A program made the position numbers and the translations under genes. This document shows, in pieces, positions 30,228 through 39,539 of a stretch of DNA of 64,000 bases (position 1 is the stretch's first letter; each line of letters opens with the position of its first letter). The notes beneath the pieces were generated by a model. That model ran no database searches. It worked only from the letters and a program-made list of their open reading frames with translations, and was not told where the DNA came from. The DNA comes from Roseibium limicola (lineage in GTDB: Bacteria; Pseudomonadota; Alphaproteobacteria; Rhizobiales; Stappiaceae), in NCBI RefSeq assembly GCF_017313085.1, contig NZ_JAFLNF010000006.1:124001-188000 (forward strand). Reading direction: 5' to 3'.

Positions 30228-32351
30228 ATGATGTTTGATATCCATCGTGTAGAAGTTGAGTGGGGCGGTCGTCCTCTCGTCCTCGAAACGGGCAAGGTTG
30301 CCCGTCAGGCCGACGGTGCCGTTATGGCGACCTACGGCGAAACCAAAGTGCTTGCCACTGTGGTTTCTGCAAAGTCCCCGAAGCCGGGACAGGATTTCTT
30401 TCCGCTCACCGTGAACTACCAGGAAAAGGCCTTCGCCGCTGGTAAGATCCCGGGTGGCTACTTCAAGCGTGAAGGTCGCCCGAGTGAGCATGAAACCCTC
30501 ACGTCTCGCCTGATTGACCGTCCGATCCGTCCGCTCTTTGCCGATGGCTACAAGAACGACACTCAGATCGTGATCACGGTTCTGTCCCACGACATGGAAA
30601 ACGCACCGGACATTCTGGCAATGGTTGCAGCTTCTGCTGCCCTGACCATTTCGGGTGTTCCCTTCATGGGCCCGATTGGCGGCGCACGCGTCGGCATGAT
30701 CGACGGTGAATACGTCCTGAACCCGCCAGTCGACGACATGGCTGAATCCGCGCTCGACCTGATCGTTGCCGGTACCAGTGATGCCGTCCTGATGGTTGAG
30801 TCCGAAGCCAAGGAACTCGACGAAGACACGATGCTCGGCGCTGTCATGTTTGGTCATGCCGGTTTCCAACCAGTGATTGACGCGATCATCAAGCTGGCCG
30901 AAACCGCAGCCAAAGAGCCGCGCGAATTTAGCATGCCTGATCACTCCGCTCTTTATGAGCAGGTCAAGGGTATCGCATCCGACGACCTCAAGGCGGCTTA
31001 TGCAATCACTGCTAAGACTGAGCGCAAGGCAGCTGTTGATGCGGCCAAGGCGAAAGTTGTCGAAGCGCTGATCACCAACGGTGGTGAAGACGCTCCGGAA
31101 GCAACGGTTCTGGGCGGCGAGTTCAAGAAGCTCGAAGCTGAAATCGTTCGTGGCGGCATCCTGGACACCGGTTCGCGCATCGATGGGCGCGATCTGTCCA
31201 CGGTTCGCGCAATCAACTCCGAAGTCGGCATTCTGTCCCGCGCACACGGCTCCTCGCTCTTCACTCGTGGTGAAACGCAGGCGCTTGCTGTTGCAACGCT
31301 GGGAACCGGCGAAGACGAGCAGTTCGTCGATGCACTGGAAGGCACCTACAAGGCGCATTTCATGCTGCATTACAACTTCCCTCCTTACTCAGTCGGTGAG
31401 ACCGGCCGTATGGGCTCCCCGGGACGCCGCGAAATCGGCCACGGCAAGCTGGCATGGCGCGCTATTCGTCCGATGTTGCCGCCGCACCACGAGTTTCCTT
31501 ACACGCTCCGCGTTGTTTCGGAAGTGACTGAATCCAATGGTTCGTCCTCCATGGCGACTGTGTGTGGTACATCTCTGTCCCTGATGGATGCTGGTGTACC
31601 GCTCAAGTCTCCGGTGGCCGGCATTGCCATGGGTCTGATCAAGGAAGGCGACCGTTTCGCAGTCCTATCCGACATTCTCGGCGATGAAGATCACCTGGGC
31701 GATATGGACTTCAAGGTTGCGGGTTCCGAAAACGGCATCACCGCGCTGCAGATGGACATCAAGATCCAGGGCATCACCGAGGAGATCATGAAGGTCGCTC
31801 TGGCACAGGCCAAGGACGGCCGTGTTCATATCCTCGGCGAGATGGCCAATGCCATCACCGAAGGCCGTGCCGAGCTGGGTGAACATGCTCCGCGCATCGA
31901 AGTGATGAAGATCCCGGTCGACAAGATCCGTGAAGTCATCGGTTCGGGCGGCAAGGTCATCCGCGAGATCGTCGAAAAGACAGGCGCCAAGGTCAACATC
32001 GAAGACGATGGCACCGTCAAGATTGCATCTTCCGACGGCAAGGCCATCAAGGCAGCCATCAACTGGATCAACTCCATTGCTGCTGAGCCAGAAGTTGGTG
32101 TGATCTACGAAGGTACAGTCGTGAAATGCGTCGATTTCGGTGCATTCGTGAACTTCTTCGGCGCCAAGGACGGCCTGGTCCACATTTCCCAGCTCGCTCC
32201 CAAGAAAGTTGCCAAGGTCACTGACGTGATCAAAGAAGGCGACAAGGTCTGGGTCAAGCTGATGGGCTTCGACGAGCGTGGCAAGGTTCGCCTGTCCATG
32301 AAGGTCGTTGATCAGGAAACTGGCAAGGAACTCGAGAAAGACGAAGCGTAA
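30228..32351 (+). CDS. pnp: Polyribonucleotide nucleotidyltransferase (PNPase)
   Basis: A 707-residue phosphorolytic 3'-5' exoribonuclease. Two RNase PH-like domains (about 1-220 and 315-550) flank an all-helical linker, followed by KH (about 555-615, [15 protein letters not shown]) and S1 (about 620-690, [17 protein letters not shown]) RNA-binding domains. [21 protein letters not shown] is the usual first-domain signature. Translation starts at ATG 30228 or the adjacent ATG 30231. PNPase normally forms the degradosome with RNase E. Confidence 0.99.
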   Translation: MMFDIHRVEVEWGGRPLVLETGKVARQADGAVMATYGETKVLATVVSAKSPKPGQDFFPLTVNYQEKAFAAGKIPGGYFKREGRPSEHETLTSRLIDRPIRPLFADGYKNDTQIVITVLSHDMENAPDILAMVAASAALTISGVPFMGPIGGARVGMIDGEYVLNPPVDDMAESALDLIVAGTSDAVLMVESEAKELDEDTMLGAVMFGHAGFQPVIDAIIKLAETAAKEPREFSMPDHSALYEQVKGIASDDLKAAYAITAKTERKAAVDAAKAKVVEALITNGGEDAPEATVLGGEFKKLEAEIVRGGILDTGSRIDGRDLSTVRAINSEVGILSRAHGSSLFTRGETQALAVATLGTGEDEQFVDALEGTYKAHFMLHYNFPPYSVGETGRMGSPGRREIGHGKLAWRAIRPMLPPHHEFPYTLRVVSEVTESNGSSSMATVCGTSLSLMDAGVPLKSPVAGIAMGLIKEGDRFAVLSDILGDEDHLGDMDFKVAGSENGITALQMDIKIQGITEEIMKVALAQAKDGRVHILGEMANAITEGRAELGEHAPRIEVMKIPVDKIREVIGSGGKVIREIVEKTGAKVNIEDDGTVKIASSDGKAIKAAINWINSIAAEPEVGVIYEGTVVKCVDFGAFVNFFGAKDGLVHISQLAPKKVAKVTDVIKEGDKVWVKLMGFDERGKVRLSMKVVDQETGKELEKDEA

Positions 32352-32380
32352 TCGCTTTCTGAGGACCGAAATGAACATAA

Positions 32381-32412
32381 GGGCAGAGACACCAGTCTCT
32401 GCCCTTTTCTTT
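32381..32412 (+). terminator. Intrinsic terminator after pnp
   Basis: A perfect 10-bp stem, GGGCAGAGAC/GTCTCTGCCC, with an ACCA loop and a TTTTCTTTT tail. It ends the pnp transcript before dapB. Confidence 0.93.
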
Positions 32413-32497
32413 TGGGGGGAACCCGGTGTAAGCCCTTCAGACAAGGTGGCATGGGCGTTCGTGCCACGCGAGATGTTCAAGGCAAACGGAAACTGAG

Positions 32498-33310
32498 ATG
32501 AGTGAAATGCGTCTTGTTGTTGTCGGTGCAGCCGGCCGTATGGGGCGGGCTCTGGTGCGGGCCGTGGTGGAAGCGAAAGGTGCGACGCTTGTTGCTGCGG
32601 TTGAGCGATCGGAATCGGAGGCTCTGGGCAAGGATGCTGGCGAATTGGCCGGTGTAGGCCCTCTCGGTGTCGTCATTACGGACGATGCTACCGCAGCTTT
32701 TTCCGGCGCTGATGGTGTCCTCGACTTTACCGCTCCCCAGGCGACGATCCGTTTTGCAAAACTCGCCGCTGAGGCAGGGGCTGCCCATATCATCGGGACG
32801 ACAGGTTGGTCGGATGGGGAGGATGCGCCGTTGCATGTGGCTGCCAGTTCCATCCCCCTGGTCAAGTCGGGCAACATGAGCCTTGGCGTCAACCTGCTGG
32901 CTGCACTGGTGAAAAAGGCAGCCGAGGCGTTGGACGAAGAGTTCGACATCGAGGTGCTTGAAATGCATCACAAACACAAGGTGGATGCGCCTTCAGGCAC
33001 CGCGCTGCTTCTCGGTGAAGCCGCAGCCGAAGGGCGCGGCATCGACCTTGGCGAGCGCTCTGTGCGCTCTCGCGATGGCATCACAGGAGCCCGCGACGCC
33101 GGTGACATCGGGTTCGCCACGCTGCGCGGTGGCTCGGTGATTGGTGAACACTCTGTCATTTTCGCTGGCGAAGGCGAGCGCATCGAGCTGACGCACCGGG
33201 CTGAAGATCGCCAGCTTTTTGCCAATGGCGCAGTGAAGGCGGCTCTCTGGGCCCATCGCCAGCCCCCAGGCTTTTACTCAATGGCCGATGTTCTTGGCCT
33301 GAACGATTGA
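32498..33310 (+). CDS. dapB: 4-hydroxy-tetrahydrodipicolinate reductase
   Basis: A 270-residue NAD(P)H-dependent enzyme of lysine and diaminopimelate synthesis. The nucleotide-binding motif is [15 protein letters not shown], and the active-site signature is [19 protein letters not shown] with catalytic His and Lys. It starts 86 bases after the pnp terminator stem and is followed after 24 bases by gpmA, a pairing also seen in rhizobia. Confidence 0.97.
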   Translation: MSEMRLVVVGAAGRMGRALVRAVVEAKGATLVAAVERSESEALGKDAGELAGVGPLGVVITDDATAAFSGADGVLDFTAPQATIRFAKLAAEAGAAHIIGTTGWSDGEDAPLHVAASSIPLVKSGNMSLGVNLLAALVKKAAEALDEEFDIEVLEMHHKHKVDAPSGTALLLGEAAAEGRGIDLGERSVRSRDGITGARDAGDIGFATLRGGSVIGEHSVIFAGEGERIELTHRAEDRQLFANGAVKAALWAHRQPPGFYSMADVLGLND

Positions 33311-33334
33311 TCTGAAACTTTAGGGAGAAAGACC

Positions 33335-33955
33335 ATGGAACGCCTTCTGGTGCTTGTCCGTCACGGTCAGAGCGAATGGAACTTGAAAAATCTCTTCACA
33401 GGCTGGAAGGATCCGGACCTGACGGAGCAAGGTGTTGCCGAGGCCAAATCCGCCGGCGAGCAGCTGAAGGACATGAAGCTGGAATTCGATCTGGCTTACA
33501 CGTCTGTGCTGCAGCGTGCGCAGAAGACCCTTGGGCTGATCCTTGAAGAGCTTGGTCAGCAGGATCTGGAAACCATTCGGGACCAGGCTCTGAACGAGCG
33601 CGATTACGGTGACATCACAGGTATGAACAAGGATGAAGCACGCGAGAAGTTCGGTGAAGAACAGGTTCACATCTGGCGCCGTTCCTACGATGTGCCGCCT
33701 CCTGGTGGCGAAAGCCTGAAGATGACGTCTGAGCGGGTTCTGCCGTACTACCGGGCTGAAATCTTGCCGCAGGTCCTATCAGGCAAGCGCACCATCGTTG
33801 CAGCTCATGGCAACTCGCTGCGCTCCCTGATCATGGATCTGGAAAAACTGACACCAGAGCAGATCCTCAAGCGTGAATTGGGCACAGGAACTCCGATCAT
33901 CTACCGGCTGGATGAAGACGGAAATGTTCTCAGTGTTGAAGATCTCGCAGGCTGA
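33335..33955 (+). CDS. gpmA: 2,3-bisphosphoglycerate-dependent phosphoglycerate mutase
   Basis: A 206-residue histidine-phosphatase-fold enzyme interconverting 3- and 2-phosphoglycerate in glycolysis. The phospho-acceptor is in [10 protein letters not shown], and the second histidine in [34 protein letters not shown] is the mutase-specific stretch. A good AGGGAGAAAGACC ribosome-binding region precedes ATG 33335. It is shorter than E. coli GpmA, as is usual in alphaproteobacteria. Confidence 0.96.
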   Translation: MERLLVLVRHGQSEWNLKNLFTGWKDPDLTEQGVAEAKSAGEQLKDMKLEFDLAYTSVLQRAQKTLGLILEELGQQDLETIRDQALNERDYGDITGMNKDEAREKFGEEQVHIWRRSYDVPPPGGESLKMTSERVLPYYRAEILPQVLSGKRTIVAAHGNSLRSLIMDLEKLTPEQILKRELGTGTPIIYRLDEDGNVLSVEDLAG

Positions 33956-33972
33956 TATTGAGTGGATACGCA

Positions 33973-34004
33973 TAAAAAAGGCGGCCATTTGGCCGCCTTT
34001 TTTT
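33973..34004. terminator. Bidirectional intrinsic terminator between gpmA and the PfkB kinase gene
   Basis: AAAAAAGGCGGCC and GGCCGCCTTTTTTT form a perfect stem around ATTT. A-run and T-run on both sides allow termination in both directions, serving the convergent gpmA and minus-strand kinase genes. Confidence 0.93.
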
Positions 34005-34021
34005 GGTTCCGGGGATACCCC

Positions 34022-35023
34022 TTAGAGCTTGAAACCAGCCTGTTGAGCCAATCGCAGCAGTGGCTTTTCCGGGCGTGCACCGACATGGGTGATGACGTTT
34101 GACGCACACAGGCAGCCAAGTTCGGCACAGGTCTTGTGATCGAAGCCACGTGCGAGGCCGAAAAGAAAGCCGGAGGCGAAAAGGTCGCCCGCACCGGTCA
34201 GATCGACGACACTGTCGATGCCAACTGCCGGAACCTTTATTACGCCCTCAGCAGAGATCACCATCGCTCCATCGGCGCCAAGAGTGAGGGCTGTCAGCGC
34301 CCCACTTGCCTTGGCTGCAGCGACGGCAGTGCCGAGATCAGACGTCTCGTAGAGCGCCTTGAGTTCGTGTTCATTGGCAAACATCAGATCGAGGGTCTTG
34401 TCGTTCAACATTCCGATGAACTCGCTGCGGTAGCGGTCGACGCAGAAGCTGTCAGACAGGGTGATGGCAACCTGTCGTTCATTGGCATGAGCGATCTTCG
34501 CGGCTTCCAGAAACGCCTTTTTGGCTTCTTCCGGGTCCCAGAGATAGCCTTCCATGTAGGTCACGGCTGCAGCGGCCACAACGTCCGGATCCACGTCGGA
34601 TGGCCCGAACTTGGTGCAGGCGCCGAGATAGGTATTCATGGTGCGCTCGCCGTCCGGCGTAATCAGGATCATGGAACGCGCTGTCGGGACGTCGCCAACC
34701 AGACGAGGCGTGTCGAAGTGAACGCCGGTGCCTTTCATGTCATGGGCATAGCTGTCGCCCAGCTCATCATCAGCCACCTTGCCGAAGTAAGCCGGTTTGC
34801 CACCCAGAGATGCGATGCCGGCTGCGGTATTGCCGGCACTTCCGCCGCTGATACGGACTGTCTGTCCCATCTTGCCGTAGAGGCGAACAGCCTCTTCAGT
34901 GTCGATCAGGCGCATGGACGCCTTGGTCAGCTGTTCGGATTGCAGAAAGTCTTCCTCCACATGGGCGAAGACGTCGCAGATGGCGTTCCCAATGCACAGG
35001 GCGTCAAAACGGATATCGGTCAT
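34022..35023 (-). CDS. PfkB-family carbohydrate/adenosine kinase
   Basis: A 333-residue ribokinase-fold kinase. The N-terminal substrate region has GGSAGNTAAGIASLGG, and the C-terminal ATP/anion-hole motif is DLTGAGDLFASGFLFG with catalytic D280. The closest named relatives in alphaproteobacteria are annotated adenosine kinases, but sugar kinases of the family look alike, so the substrate is uncertain. ATG 35023 (MTDIRFDAL) is used because the open frame upstream has no family character. It lies 28 bases after pheA on the same strand. Confidence 0.88.
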   Translation of the reverse strand: MTDIRFDALCIGNAICDVFAHVEEDFLQSEQLTKASMRLIDTEEAVRLYGKMGQTVRISGGSAGNTAAGIASLGGKPAYFGKVADDELGDSYAHDMKGTGVHFDTPRLVGDVPTARSMILITPDGERTMNTYLGACTKFGPSDVDPDVVAAAAVTYMEGYLWDPEEAKKAFLEAAKIAHANERQVAITLSDSFCVDRYRSEFIGMLNDKTLDLMFANEHELKALYETSDLGTAVAAAKASGALTALTLGADGAMVISAEGVIKVPAVGIDSVVDLTGAGDLFASGFLFGLARGFDHKTCAELGCLCASNVITHVGARPEKPLLRLAQQAGFKL

Positions 35024-35051
35024 GGAATACTGCAGTCTCTCGTTGGGAGGA

Positions 35052-35942
35052 TCAGGAGGTGGCCATCGGACGCAAGGCGCGGTTGGCTTCCGGTTCGCGG
35101 ATTTTTTCGCGGAACGGGCTCGCGCAATAGACGCCAAGCATCTTCAGTTCTGCGCAGTAAAACCGTAGTTCTTCGAGGGCGAGTGCGACATTTGGGTCGT
35201 CCGGATGACCTTCGATGTCGGCGTAGAACATCGAGGCAAAGAACTGGCCTTCGAGTTGATAGCTCTCCAGCTTCGTCATGTTGACCCCATTCGTCGCGAA
35301 CCCGCCAAGCGCCTTGTAAAGGGCAGCTGGCACGTTGCGAACACGGAAGATGAACGATGTGACCGTCATCTGACCTGTGTATGCCGCCTTCTTGTCTTCA
35401 GGTGAAAGAATGAGAAAGCGGGTCGTGTTATGCTCGGCGTCTTCGACGTCTCGACGAAGGATATCAAGACCGTAAAGCTCTGCCGCAAGCTCGGGGGCGA
35501 GAGCGGCAACGCTCAGGTCTCCCAATTCAGCAATCTGACGCGCAGAACCTGCTGTGTCGGCCCCGACAACAGCGTTCAGCCCGAGCTCGCGAATAATCTT
35601 GCGGCATTGGCCCAGTGCATGCACGTGGCTTTGCACAGTCTTCAAGCCCTCGACGGTGGCACCCTTTGGCGCCATCAGCTGAAATCGGATTGGCAGGAAG
35701 TATTCGCCGAGAATGTGCAGGCTCGAATGCGGCAGCAGATGATGAATATCTGCGACCCGTCCGGCGACCGAGTTCTCGATCGGGATCATGCCGAGGTCGG
35801 CTTCGCCATTTTCGATCGCCGTAAAGCAGTCCTCGAAGGTTGCGCAAGGAATCGGCTCATAGTCAGGATAAACGTTCTGGCAGGCCATATGGGAATTGGC
35901 GCCGTCTTCACCCTGGAAAACGATCTTCTTTCGGTCACTCAT
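35052..35942 (-). CDS. pheA: Prephenate dehydratase
   Basis: A 296-residue monofunctional prephenate dehydratase of phenylalanine synthesis. The catalytic domain (1-180) includes IPIENSVAGRV, the NTTRFLIL motif with the conserved TRF, and QGEDGANSHMA near the start. The ACT regulatory domain (about 195-280) has VNMTKLESYQLEGQFF, the Phe-binding ESRP-like region. There is no chorismate mutase domain. It is encoded between kdsB and the kinase gene, all minus strand. Confidence 0.95.
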   Translation of the reverse strand: MSDRKKIVFQGEDGANSHMACQNVYPDYEPIPCATFEDCFTAIENGEADLGMIPIENSVAGRVADIHHLLPHSSLHILGEYFLPIRFQLMAPKGATVEGLKTVQSHVHALGQCRKIIRELGLNAVVGADTAGSARQIAELGDLSVAALAPELAAELYGLDILRRDVEDAEHNTTRFLILSPEDKKAAYTGQMTVTSFIFRVRNVPAALYKALGGFATNGVNMTKLESYQLEGQFFASMFYADIEGHPDDPNVALALEELRFYCAELKMLGVYCASPFREKIREPEANRALRPMATS

Positions 35943-35996
35943 ATCTTGTCTCTATGGCCTGTATTGCGGGCGTTGATTGGCGGGAGGGGCAGCACG

Positions 35997-36731
35997 TCAT
36001 TGCGCGGCTATGGCGGCGCGTGCCCGATCCAGGTCCTCTGCAGTGTTCACATCCATCGGGGCGCTGTCGATGATTTCCACATCGATCCGCATTCCGGCTT
36101 CCAGTGCGCGCAGCTGTTCGAGTTTTTCGCGCAGCTCCAATGGAGAGGGCGGCAAAGCGACAAACTGCTCCAGGGCCTTGCGTCGATAGGCGTAGACGCC
36201 AATGTGCTGGAAAAGCGGTCCGTCGCCGGATGGGGCGGTCGCACGGGTGAAATAGAGCGCGCGAACGCGCGAGGTACTTACTGGCGTACCAACTGTCTTG
36301 ACGAAACCTGGGTCATCCCGGAAACGGCTCTCGTGAATCTCGGTCATGATAGTGCCGATATCCACCTTCGGGTCGTCGAGCGGCGCGAAGGCCGCACGAA
36401 TCGCTTTCGGAGCGATCAATGGCACATCCCCTTGCAGATTGAGGACAATTTCATGTGCGCGACCGGGATCCACAAGGTTTGCTGCCTCAAAAATACGGTC
36501 AGAACCGGACGCATGGTCAGGTGAGGTCAGTACGGCTTCCGCACCGTGAGCGCGGGCAGCCTGGGCAATATCTTCATGGTCACAAGCAACCACCACACGC
36601 CCCAGTTCAGCGGCCAGGGCCTGCTCCCAAACCCGGACGATCATTGGTTTTCCGCAAATATCTGCAAGCGGTTTGCGCGGCAGCCGGGTGGCATTCAAAC
36701 GGGCCGGAATCAGGACAAGTGGGGAAGTCAA
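35997..36731 (-). CDS. kdsB: 3-deoxy-manno-octulosonate cytidylyltransferase
   Basis: A 244-residue enzyme activating Kdo as CMP-Kdo for lipopolysaccharide. The CTP-binding motif is [18 protein letters not shown], and [10 protein letters not shown] and [11 protein letters not shown] are family-typical. The start is TTG 36731, preceded by CCGGAGACACTT; no ATG is available near the conserved N-terminus. It is divergent from the cytochrome c gene across 188 bases. The kdsB-pheA order is shared with rhizobia. Confidence 0.95.
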   Translation of the reverse strand: MTSPLVLIPARLNATRLPRKPLADICGKPMIVRVWEQALAAELGRVVVACDHEDIAQAARAHGAEAVLTSPDHASGSDRIFEAANLVDPGRAHEIVLNLQGDVPLIAPKAIRAAFAPLDDPKVDIGTIMTEIHESRFRDDPGFVKTVGTPVSTSRVRALYFTRATAPSGDGPLFQHIGVYAYRRKALEQFVALPPSPLELREKLEQLRALEAGMRIDVEIIDSAPMDVNTAEDLDRARAAIAAQ

Positions 36732-36919
36732 AAGTGTCTCCGGAGAAAAGCACCCGATTGCTCGGGAATTAATGCGGCTGTTTGTCGTAGGTCCCGTCCT
36801 TTTATACCTATGGACAGAGAGGTCAAAAAATTTGTAGGGTCCGCGACATATTGAGAAGCTTTAGGGGTCCGTTTGTGCGATTGCGGGCCTGGACGCGCAA
36901 TAGCTTGGAGCCGGAGAGA

Positions 36920-37621
36920 ATGGATTCCTTCACGCTGAACAAGGCCGCAGGGGCGGTTCTTATGGTCTTGATCCTGACCATGGGTGTCGGCATTGTATCT
37001 GATATCATCTTTGAACCATCGGAACCTGAAACCCCTGGCTATGCCATTGCGGTTGCGACCGAGGGCACAGGTGAGGCAGGTGGTGGTGCCGTAGAGGATG
37101 CTGTTGAGCCGATCGCTGTGCGTCTGGCTTCGGCTTCCGCTGCGGACGGCGAAAAGGTGGCAAAGAAATGCGCCGCTTGTCATGACTTCAACGAAGGTGG
37201 CGCCAACAAGGTTGGCCCGCTGCTGTGGGATCTCGTCGGCCGTAAGCCCGGCGCTCACGAGGGCTTTGCCTATTCCACTGCCATGGTTGCTTTTGGTGAA
37301 GAGCATCCGGAATGGTCGTTTGAGCAGCTTGATCATTTCCTGACCAAGCCGAAGGACCATATCCCGGGCACCACCATGGGCTTTGCCGGACTGCGCAAGC
37401 CTGACGACCGGTCGAACATCATTGCTTACCTGCGCGAGCAGGCCAGCGATCCTGTTCCGCTGCCGGAGCCGACGGCGGCCGCTGAGACTGGCGAAGCACC
37501 AGCTGAGGACACGGCAGGTGAGTCTGCTGCTGAAGAAACTCCGGCTGAAGCAGAGGCTCCTGCAGAGCCGGCTGCTGCGGAAACCGCAGCTGTTCCTGAA
37601 GGCGAAGCCGCTCCGGAGTGA
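36920..37621 (+). CDS. Membrane-anchored c-type cytochrome (CycM-like)
   Basis: A 233-residue protein. An uncleaved N-terminal anchor (AAGAVLMVLILTMGVGIV) precedes a periplasmic class I cytochrome c domain with haem attachment C84-A-A-C87-H88 and axial Met153 in PGTTMGFAGL. A C-terminal tail of about 50 residues is rich in Ala, Glu and Pro (EEAPAEA-type repeats). Similar CycM proteins carry electrons from the bc1 complex to cytochrome c oxidase. ATG 36920 has GGAGAGA upstream. The tail is unusual and probably disordered. Confidence 0.9.
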   Translation: MDSFTLNKAAGAVLMVLILTMGVGIVSDIIFEPSEPETPGYAIAVATEGTGEAGGGAVEDAVEPIAVRLASASAADGEKVAKKCAACHDFNEGGANKVGPLLWDLVGRKPGAHEGFAYSTAMVAFGEEHPEWSFEQLDHFLTKPKDHIPGTTMGFAGLRKPDDRSNIIAYLREQASDPVPLPEPTAAAETGEAPAEDTAGESAAEETPAEAEAPAEPAAAETAAVPEGEAAPE

Positions 37622-37665
37622 AGCTGTCGTTTTCGATAGCGACAAATAGGTATATTTTACAATGT

Positions 37666-37695
37666 AAAAGCCGCCCTTTTCGAGGGGCGGCTTTT
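37666..37695 (+). terminator. Intrinsic terminator after the cytochrome c gene
   Basis: AAAAGCCGCCC and GGGCGGCTTTT form an 11-bp stem around an 8-base loop, ending in four T. Confidence 0.88.
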
Positions 37696-37766
37696 GCGCT
37701 TTGAAGCACTTGTTAACGCTGTACACGATAGGTTGCAGCACGACGTGTGGCTTTGAGGATTACGGA

Positions 37767-39206
37767 ATGAGTTTTCGGCAGATCATGCAGGGGACAATCA
37801 GCAGGCGAGTCAGCGTCGGAATTTCGCTGGCTGCGGCCGGAGTCGTCTTGTTTGCCTCTCTGCTTCTGACCGCGCATGTCAGTGGCTTGGTCGCCGACGG
37901 CGCCAAAGGGCGTCAGGAACAGCAGGTTTTGGCAGAACTTTCCAAGATCCGGGCCCGCCTGGAAGGCCGCCTCCTGGAGACCGCAGCCCTCGGTGATGGC
38001 TTGAAAAGTTATGTCAGCCGACACGTTGACCTGTCCGAAGATGATTTCGAGTTTCTCGGCGCCAACCTCCTTGATGCAAACAAGAACTTGCGTTCGATCG
38101 GCCTGGCGCATGGCAACGTCCTGCAGCACATCTATCCGCTTGAAGGAAACGAGGCGGCCATCGGTGTGGACTATCGCAAGGTACCGGATCAATGGCCCGA
38201 CATCGAGCGTGCAATGTTGGAGCGCAAGACCATTGTGTCCGGTCCGGTAGACCTGGTGCAGGGCGGGCGTGCCTTGCTGGTGAGAGTGCCGATTTTTTCC
38301 CCCCGCTACTCCGGTCAACCGATCCCTGAATGGGCATATTGGGGCGTGGCGACATTGGTGCTTGATGAGGCGCGCGTTTTTGCCTCTGCCGGCCTGATTA
38401 ACAGCTACGATGATTTTTCGGTGGGCTTGACGTTTGCTGACGCTGCGCTGCAGCCGGGAGCGCATATCTTTGGCCGACGTTTCGATGGTTCTACCGATGC
38501 GCTCTCGCTGCCAGTCGACGTGCCGGGCGCCGACGGATGGGTGCTGAATGCACGGCCGAAGGTCACTGGTCTGGGGGGCTATAATCGGGAAGTCTGGTTG
38601 AATGGCCTTGTGGGCGTGGGCATCTCGCTGATGCGAGCCGGCGTTGTTTTTCTGGTCCTTTACCAACTCTTTCGCGTGCGCTCCCTTGCACTGCATGATG
38701 CGCTCACCGGCCTGCCCAATCGCCGGCTTCTGGATCAGCGTATGGAGCAGCTTGTCACGCAGGAGGAGCGGGGCGGGGGAGGCTTCGAGATCGTTTTTGT
38801 TGACCTGGACGGATTCAAGCCAATCAATGACACCTATGGGCATGGCATTGGTGACCTCCTTCTGTCTGAAGTTGGTCGCAGACTTTGTAAATTCGCCAAA
38901 CCTGGCGACACGGTGGCCCGGATTGGTGGCGATGAGTTCATCATCATGGTTTCTGAGACCATGCCGGAGGACGCGCGAAAGGCCTATTGCACCAGCCTTG
39001 ATGCTTACCTGGATGACGTCATCGAGGTATCTGGCATTTCCTTGGTCGTGCGGGCAAGCGTGGGGCACGCGAGCTATCCGGACGACGCGGAAACAATTTC
39101 GGAGCTGCGACGTGTTGCTGATACGCGCATGTACATGGAAAAAACCCGAAAGCGTGATCTGGCAACCCCTGACAGAAAAACGAGGACGCTCGGTATCGCC
39201 GTGTAA
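37767..39206 (+). CDS. Membrane CHASE-GGDEF diguanylate cyclase
   Basis: A 479-residue inner-membrane protein. Transmembrane helix 1 (17-38), a periplasmic CHASE-type sensor (about 60-230, with HIYPLEGNEAAIGVDYRK), transmembrane helix 2 (about 275-300) and a cytoplasmic GGDEF domain (about 315-470). The catalytic GGDEF is intact at 387-391, so c-di-GMP synthesis is expected. The inhibitory I-site position reads KPGD rather than RxxD, so product inhibition may be weak. ATG 37767 has GAGG 9 bases upstream. A paralogue is encoded next. No EAL domain. Confidence 0.9.
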   Translation: MSFRQIMQGTISRRVSVGISLAAAGVVLFASLLLTAHVSGLVADGAKGRQEQQVLAELSKIRARLEGRLLETAALGDGLKSYVSRHVDLSEDDFEFLGANLLDANKNLRSIGLAHGNVLQHIYPLEGNEAAIGVDYRKVPDQWPDIERAMLERKTIVSGPVDLVQGGRALLVRVPIFSPRYSGQPIPEWAYWGVATLVLDEARVFASAGLINSYDDFSVGLTFADAALQPGAHIFGRRFDGSTDALSLPVDVPGADGWVLNARPKVTGLGGYNREVWLNGLVGVGISLMRAGVVFLVLYQLFRVRSLALHDALTGLPNRRLLDQRMEQLVTQEERGGGGFEIVFVDLDGFKPINDTYGHGIGDLLLSEVGRRLCKFAKPGDTVARIGGDEFIIMVSETMPEDARKAYCTSLDAYLDDVIEVSGISLVVRASVGHASYPDDAETISELRRVADTRMYMEKTRKRDLATPDRKTRTLGIAV

Positions 39207-39539
39207 TCCCCGTCGACTGGCCGGCGCCCAATTGTGCGGCCACACGCGGTGCTGTTTCAGCCAACCTTGCAGCTTTCCAGTCTTTCCTTTTTCAAGGTTG
39301 TTATCGTTGAAGGTATAGGCAGACCAGTTTTCTCATGTATCGGAAAGGTCGGGTTTTAATTTAATCCTAGAATACTTAGTAAATTTATCCATGCATCAAT
39401 TGCGTATGGAATTTTATTTAATCAATTTTTCCGATATTTAAATAACCGATTTGGTTGAATTAAATTTATACCAGATTTTAAATAGTAAAAGTCGATATTC
39501 TGTTCGGTATCAAGGCCAATTCAGCAAAGGGTTCCGACA
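39207..39539 (+). other. AT-rich intergenic stretch between the two GGDEF genes
   Basis: 333 bases without a supported gene. The right half (about 39345-39500) is far richer in A and T than anything around it, with repeated TTTAAT and AATTTA runs and a TATTTAAATA palindrome near 39435. It may hold the promoter of the second diguanylate cyclase, an H-NS-like or MucR-type silencing site, or a duplication scar. No terminator is clear. Confidence 0.5.

Noticed and set aside
30090-31370. 426-codon open frame opposite the pnp gene
   Set aside because: Antisense to PNPase, with no independent support.
34136-36524. Two plus-strand frames of 382 and 364 codons across the kinase, pheA and kdsB genes
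   Set aside because: They run antisense to three well-conserved minus-strand genes.
37713-39245. 510-codon frame opposite the first cyclase
   Set aside because: Shadow of the CHASE-GGDEF gene.
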